A stretch of DNA of 64,000 bases, from NCBI GenBank assembly GCA_964017195.1, contig OZ024887.1:3276881-3340880 (forward strand), given 5' to 3'. Every line of letters starts with the position of its first letter. The first letter of the stretch is position 1. The notes beneath the pieces were generated by a model. It worked only from the letters and a program-made list of their open reading frames with translations. It had not been told where the DNA came from and made no database searches. Positions 61,341 through 64,000 of this stretch are shown piece by piece. The DNA is from Siderastrea radians (lineage: Eukaryota > Cnidaria > Anthozoa > Scleractinia > Rhizangiidae). Position numbers and translations under genes: made by a program.

Positions 61341-64000
61341 GTTCTTTGATGGGTTCATCAAAGTTCTTTGATGAACCCATTGTTTAAACCCAGTGCAAAC
61401 TCTTGGGAACTAACAGGACATCGTTGGCATAGCTTGGGTGATATTGGAAACTAATTGGACCCATGGGTTCATCATAGAACTTTGTTTAAACCCAGTGAAA
61501 ACACTTGGGAACTAACAGGACATGGTTGGCATAGCATTGGTGATATTGGAAACTAATTTGACCCATGGATTCATGCTAGTAATTTGTTTTCACTGGGTTT
61601 AAACAAAGTTCTTTGATGAACCCATGGGTCAAATTAGTTTTCATTATTACTCATGCAACAACAACCATGTCCCGCTAGTTACCAAGAGTTTTCACTGGGT
61701 TTAAACAAATTCCTGGGATGAACCCATGGGTCCAATTAGTTTCCAATATCACCCAAGCTATGTCAACCATGTCTTGTTAGTTCCCAAGAGTTATACTGGG
61801 TTTAAACAAAGTTCTATGATGAACCCATGGGTCAAATAAGTTTCCGGTACCATTGAAGTTCTGCCCACCAAGTCCCGTTAGTTCCCAAGACTTTCCACGG
61901 GGTTTACACAAATTCCTAGGTTGAACCCATGGGTCGAATTAGTTTCCAATATCACTAGAGCTATGCCAACCATGTCCTGTTAGTTCCCAAGAGTTTTTAC
62001 TGGATTTCAACAAATTACTTGCATGAACCCATGGGTCCACCACCATATCACCCAAGGTATGCCAACTATGACTTGTTAGTTACCAAGAGTTTTTACTGGA
62101 TTTCAAACAATTACTAGCATGAACCCATGGGTCAACCATATCACCCAACCTATGCCCACCATGTCCCGCTAGTTCCCAAGAGTTTTTACTGGATTTCAAC
62201 AAATTACTAGCATGAACCCATGGGTCGACCATATCACCCAAGCTATGTCAACCATGTCCTGTTAGTTACCAAGAGTTTTTACTGGATTTCATCAAATTAC
62301 TGGCATGAACCCATGGGTCAAATTAGTTTCCAATATCACCAAAGCTATGCCAACCATGTCCTATTAGTTCTCAAGAGTTTTTACTGGATTTCAACAAATT
62401 ACTAGCATGAACCCATGGGTCAACCATATCACCTATGCCAATCATGTCCTGTTAGTTCCCAAGAGTTTTCACTGGGTTTAAACAAAGTTCTTTGATGGGT
62501 TCATCAAAGTTCTTTGATGAACCCATTGTTTAAACCCAGTGAAAACTCTTGGGAACTAACAGGACATCGTTGGCATAGCTTGGGTGATATTGGAAACTAA
62601 TTGGACCCATGGGTTCATCATAGAACTTTGTTTAAACCCAGTGAAAACACTTGGGAACTAACAGGACATGGTTGGCATAGCATTGGTGATATTGGAAACT
62701 AATTTGACCCATGGGTTCATGCTAGTAATTTGTTTTTACTGGGTTTAAACAAAGTTCTTTGATGAACCCATTGTTTAAACCCAGTGAAAACACTTGGGAA
62801 CTAACAGGACATCGTTGGCATAGCTTGGGTGATATTGGAAACTAATTGAACCCATGGGTTCATCCCAGGAACTCATCCCAAAACTCTTGGGAAATAGCGG
62901 GACATGGTTGTTGTTGCATGAGTAATAATAAAAACTAATTTGACCCATGGGTTCATTATAGAACTTTGCTTAAACCCAGTGAAAACTCTTGGGACCTAGC
63001 GGGACATGGTTGGTGTAGTTGGACTGATACTGAAAACTAATTTTACCCATGGGTTCATCATAGAACTTTGAAAACTCTTGGGAACTAGCAGGAAATGGTG
63101 GGCAGAGCTTCAATGGAATGACTTCAATTTGACCCATGGGTTCATTCTAGTAGCTTGTTGAAATCCAGTAAAAACTCCTGGAAACTAACAGGACATGGTT
63201 GGCATTACTTTGGTGATATTGGAAACTAATTTGACCCATGGGTTCATGCTAGTAATTTCATAAAAATCCAGTAAAAACTCTCGGTAACTAACAGGACATG
63301 GTTGGCATAGCTTGGGTGATTTGGTTGACCTATGGGTTCATGCAAGTAATTTGTTGAAATCCAGTAAAAACTCTTGGGAACTAACAGGACATGGTTGACA
63401 TAGCCCTAGTGATATTGGAAACTAATTCGACCCATGGGTTCATCCTAGGAATTTGTGTAAAACCCGTGGAAAGTCTTGGGAACTAACGGGACTTGGTGGG
63501 CAGAGCTTCAATGGTACCGGAAACCTATTTGACCCATGGGTTCGTCATAGAACTTTGTTTAAACCCAGTGAAAACTCTTGGGAACTAAAAGGACATGGTT
63601 GGCATAGCTTGGGTGATATGGTGGACCTATGGGTTCATGCAAGTAATTTGTTGAAATCCAGTAAAAACTCTTGGGAACTAACAGGACATGGTTGACATAG
63701 CCCTAGTGATATTGGAAACTAATTCGACCCATGGGTTCATCCTAGGAATTTGTGTAAACCCCGTGGAAAGTCTTGGGAACTAACGGGACTTGGTGGGCAG
63801 AGCTTCAATGGTACCGGAAACTTATTTGACCCATGGGTTCATCATAGAACTTTGTTTAAACCCAGTGAAAACTCTTGGGAACTAGCGGGACATGGTTGTT
63901 GTTGCATGAGTAATAATGAAAACTAATTTGACCCATTTGTTCGTCATAGAACTTTGTTTAAACCCAGTGAAAACTCTTGGGAACTAACAGGACATGGTTT
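61341..64000. repeat. satellite array, block K (mixed, running off the window)
   Basis: Orientation changes at about 61345, 61590 and 62500, using the same TTTGATGGGTTCATCAAAG palindromic junction seen at 42516. It is forward from about 62525 to the window end. Positions 62780-63310 repeat 42720-43260. Confidence 0.93.

Noticed and set aside
24314..64000. CRISPR-like array of repeats
   Set aside because: There are no unique spacers of constant length between short identical repeats. Whole ~102-bp monomers vary throughout, orientation flips, and the context is eukaryotic.

Overview
The window is nuclear DNA of a multicellular animal. Both recognisable housekeeping genes are split by GT-AG introns, there are tRNA-derived SINEs and several families of cut-and-paste DNA transposons, and about 25 kb is satellite DNA. 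The style of the proteins and mobile elements suggests an anthozoan cnidarian such as a stony coral. That assignment is inference, because nothing here is species-diagnostic.

Layout. Positions 1-2340 hold simple repeats, a G-rich minisatellite and one possible first exon of an unrecognised minus-strand gene. Positions 2343-3790 are a Harbinger-like non-autonomous transposon. Positions 4183-9867 hold thymidine phosphorylase (TYMP, plus strand, 4 coding exons, 461 aa). Positions 22690-12083 hold mitochondrial ATP synthase subunit b (ATP5PB, minus strand, 10 coding exons, 240 aa). The two genes point tail to tail, and their introns carry SINEs, a TTAA-flanked broken transposon and a transposon nested inside another. 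Positions 22691-24313 are intergenic.

From about 24.3 kb to the right edge the window is a satellite array. Its ~102-bp monomers each carry the palindrome ACCCATGGGT, switch orientation repeatedly and, in the cleanest part, form a 1,221-bp higher-order repeat. Two non-satellite islands interrupt it. The first is a Ty3/gypsy-type LTR retrotransposon (30525-37638) with 209-bp LTRs differing at one base, a -1 frameshift signal (TTTAAAT), a MYND-type zinc finger in front of the protease, and a stop codon inside gag. The second (about 44.0-51.26 kb) holds a spliced gene for a P-loop NTPase joined to a restriction-endonuclease-like C-terminus, of the Crinkler/RHS (CR) type. This gene is bracketed by 133-bp inverted repeats. 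Beside it lies a small lysine-rich ORF inside an 82-bp perfect inverted repeat, followed by three copies of a histone-mRNA-type 3' stem-loop.

TYMP (pyrimidine nucleoside phosphorolysis) and ATP5PB (peripheral stalk of ATP synthase) are ordinary neighbours with no evident shared pathway. The unusual biology is in the satellite and its islands. Gene structures were built by hand from splice signals, reading-frame continuity and knowledge of the protein families; no database search was run.
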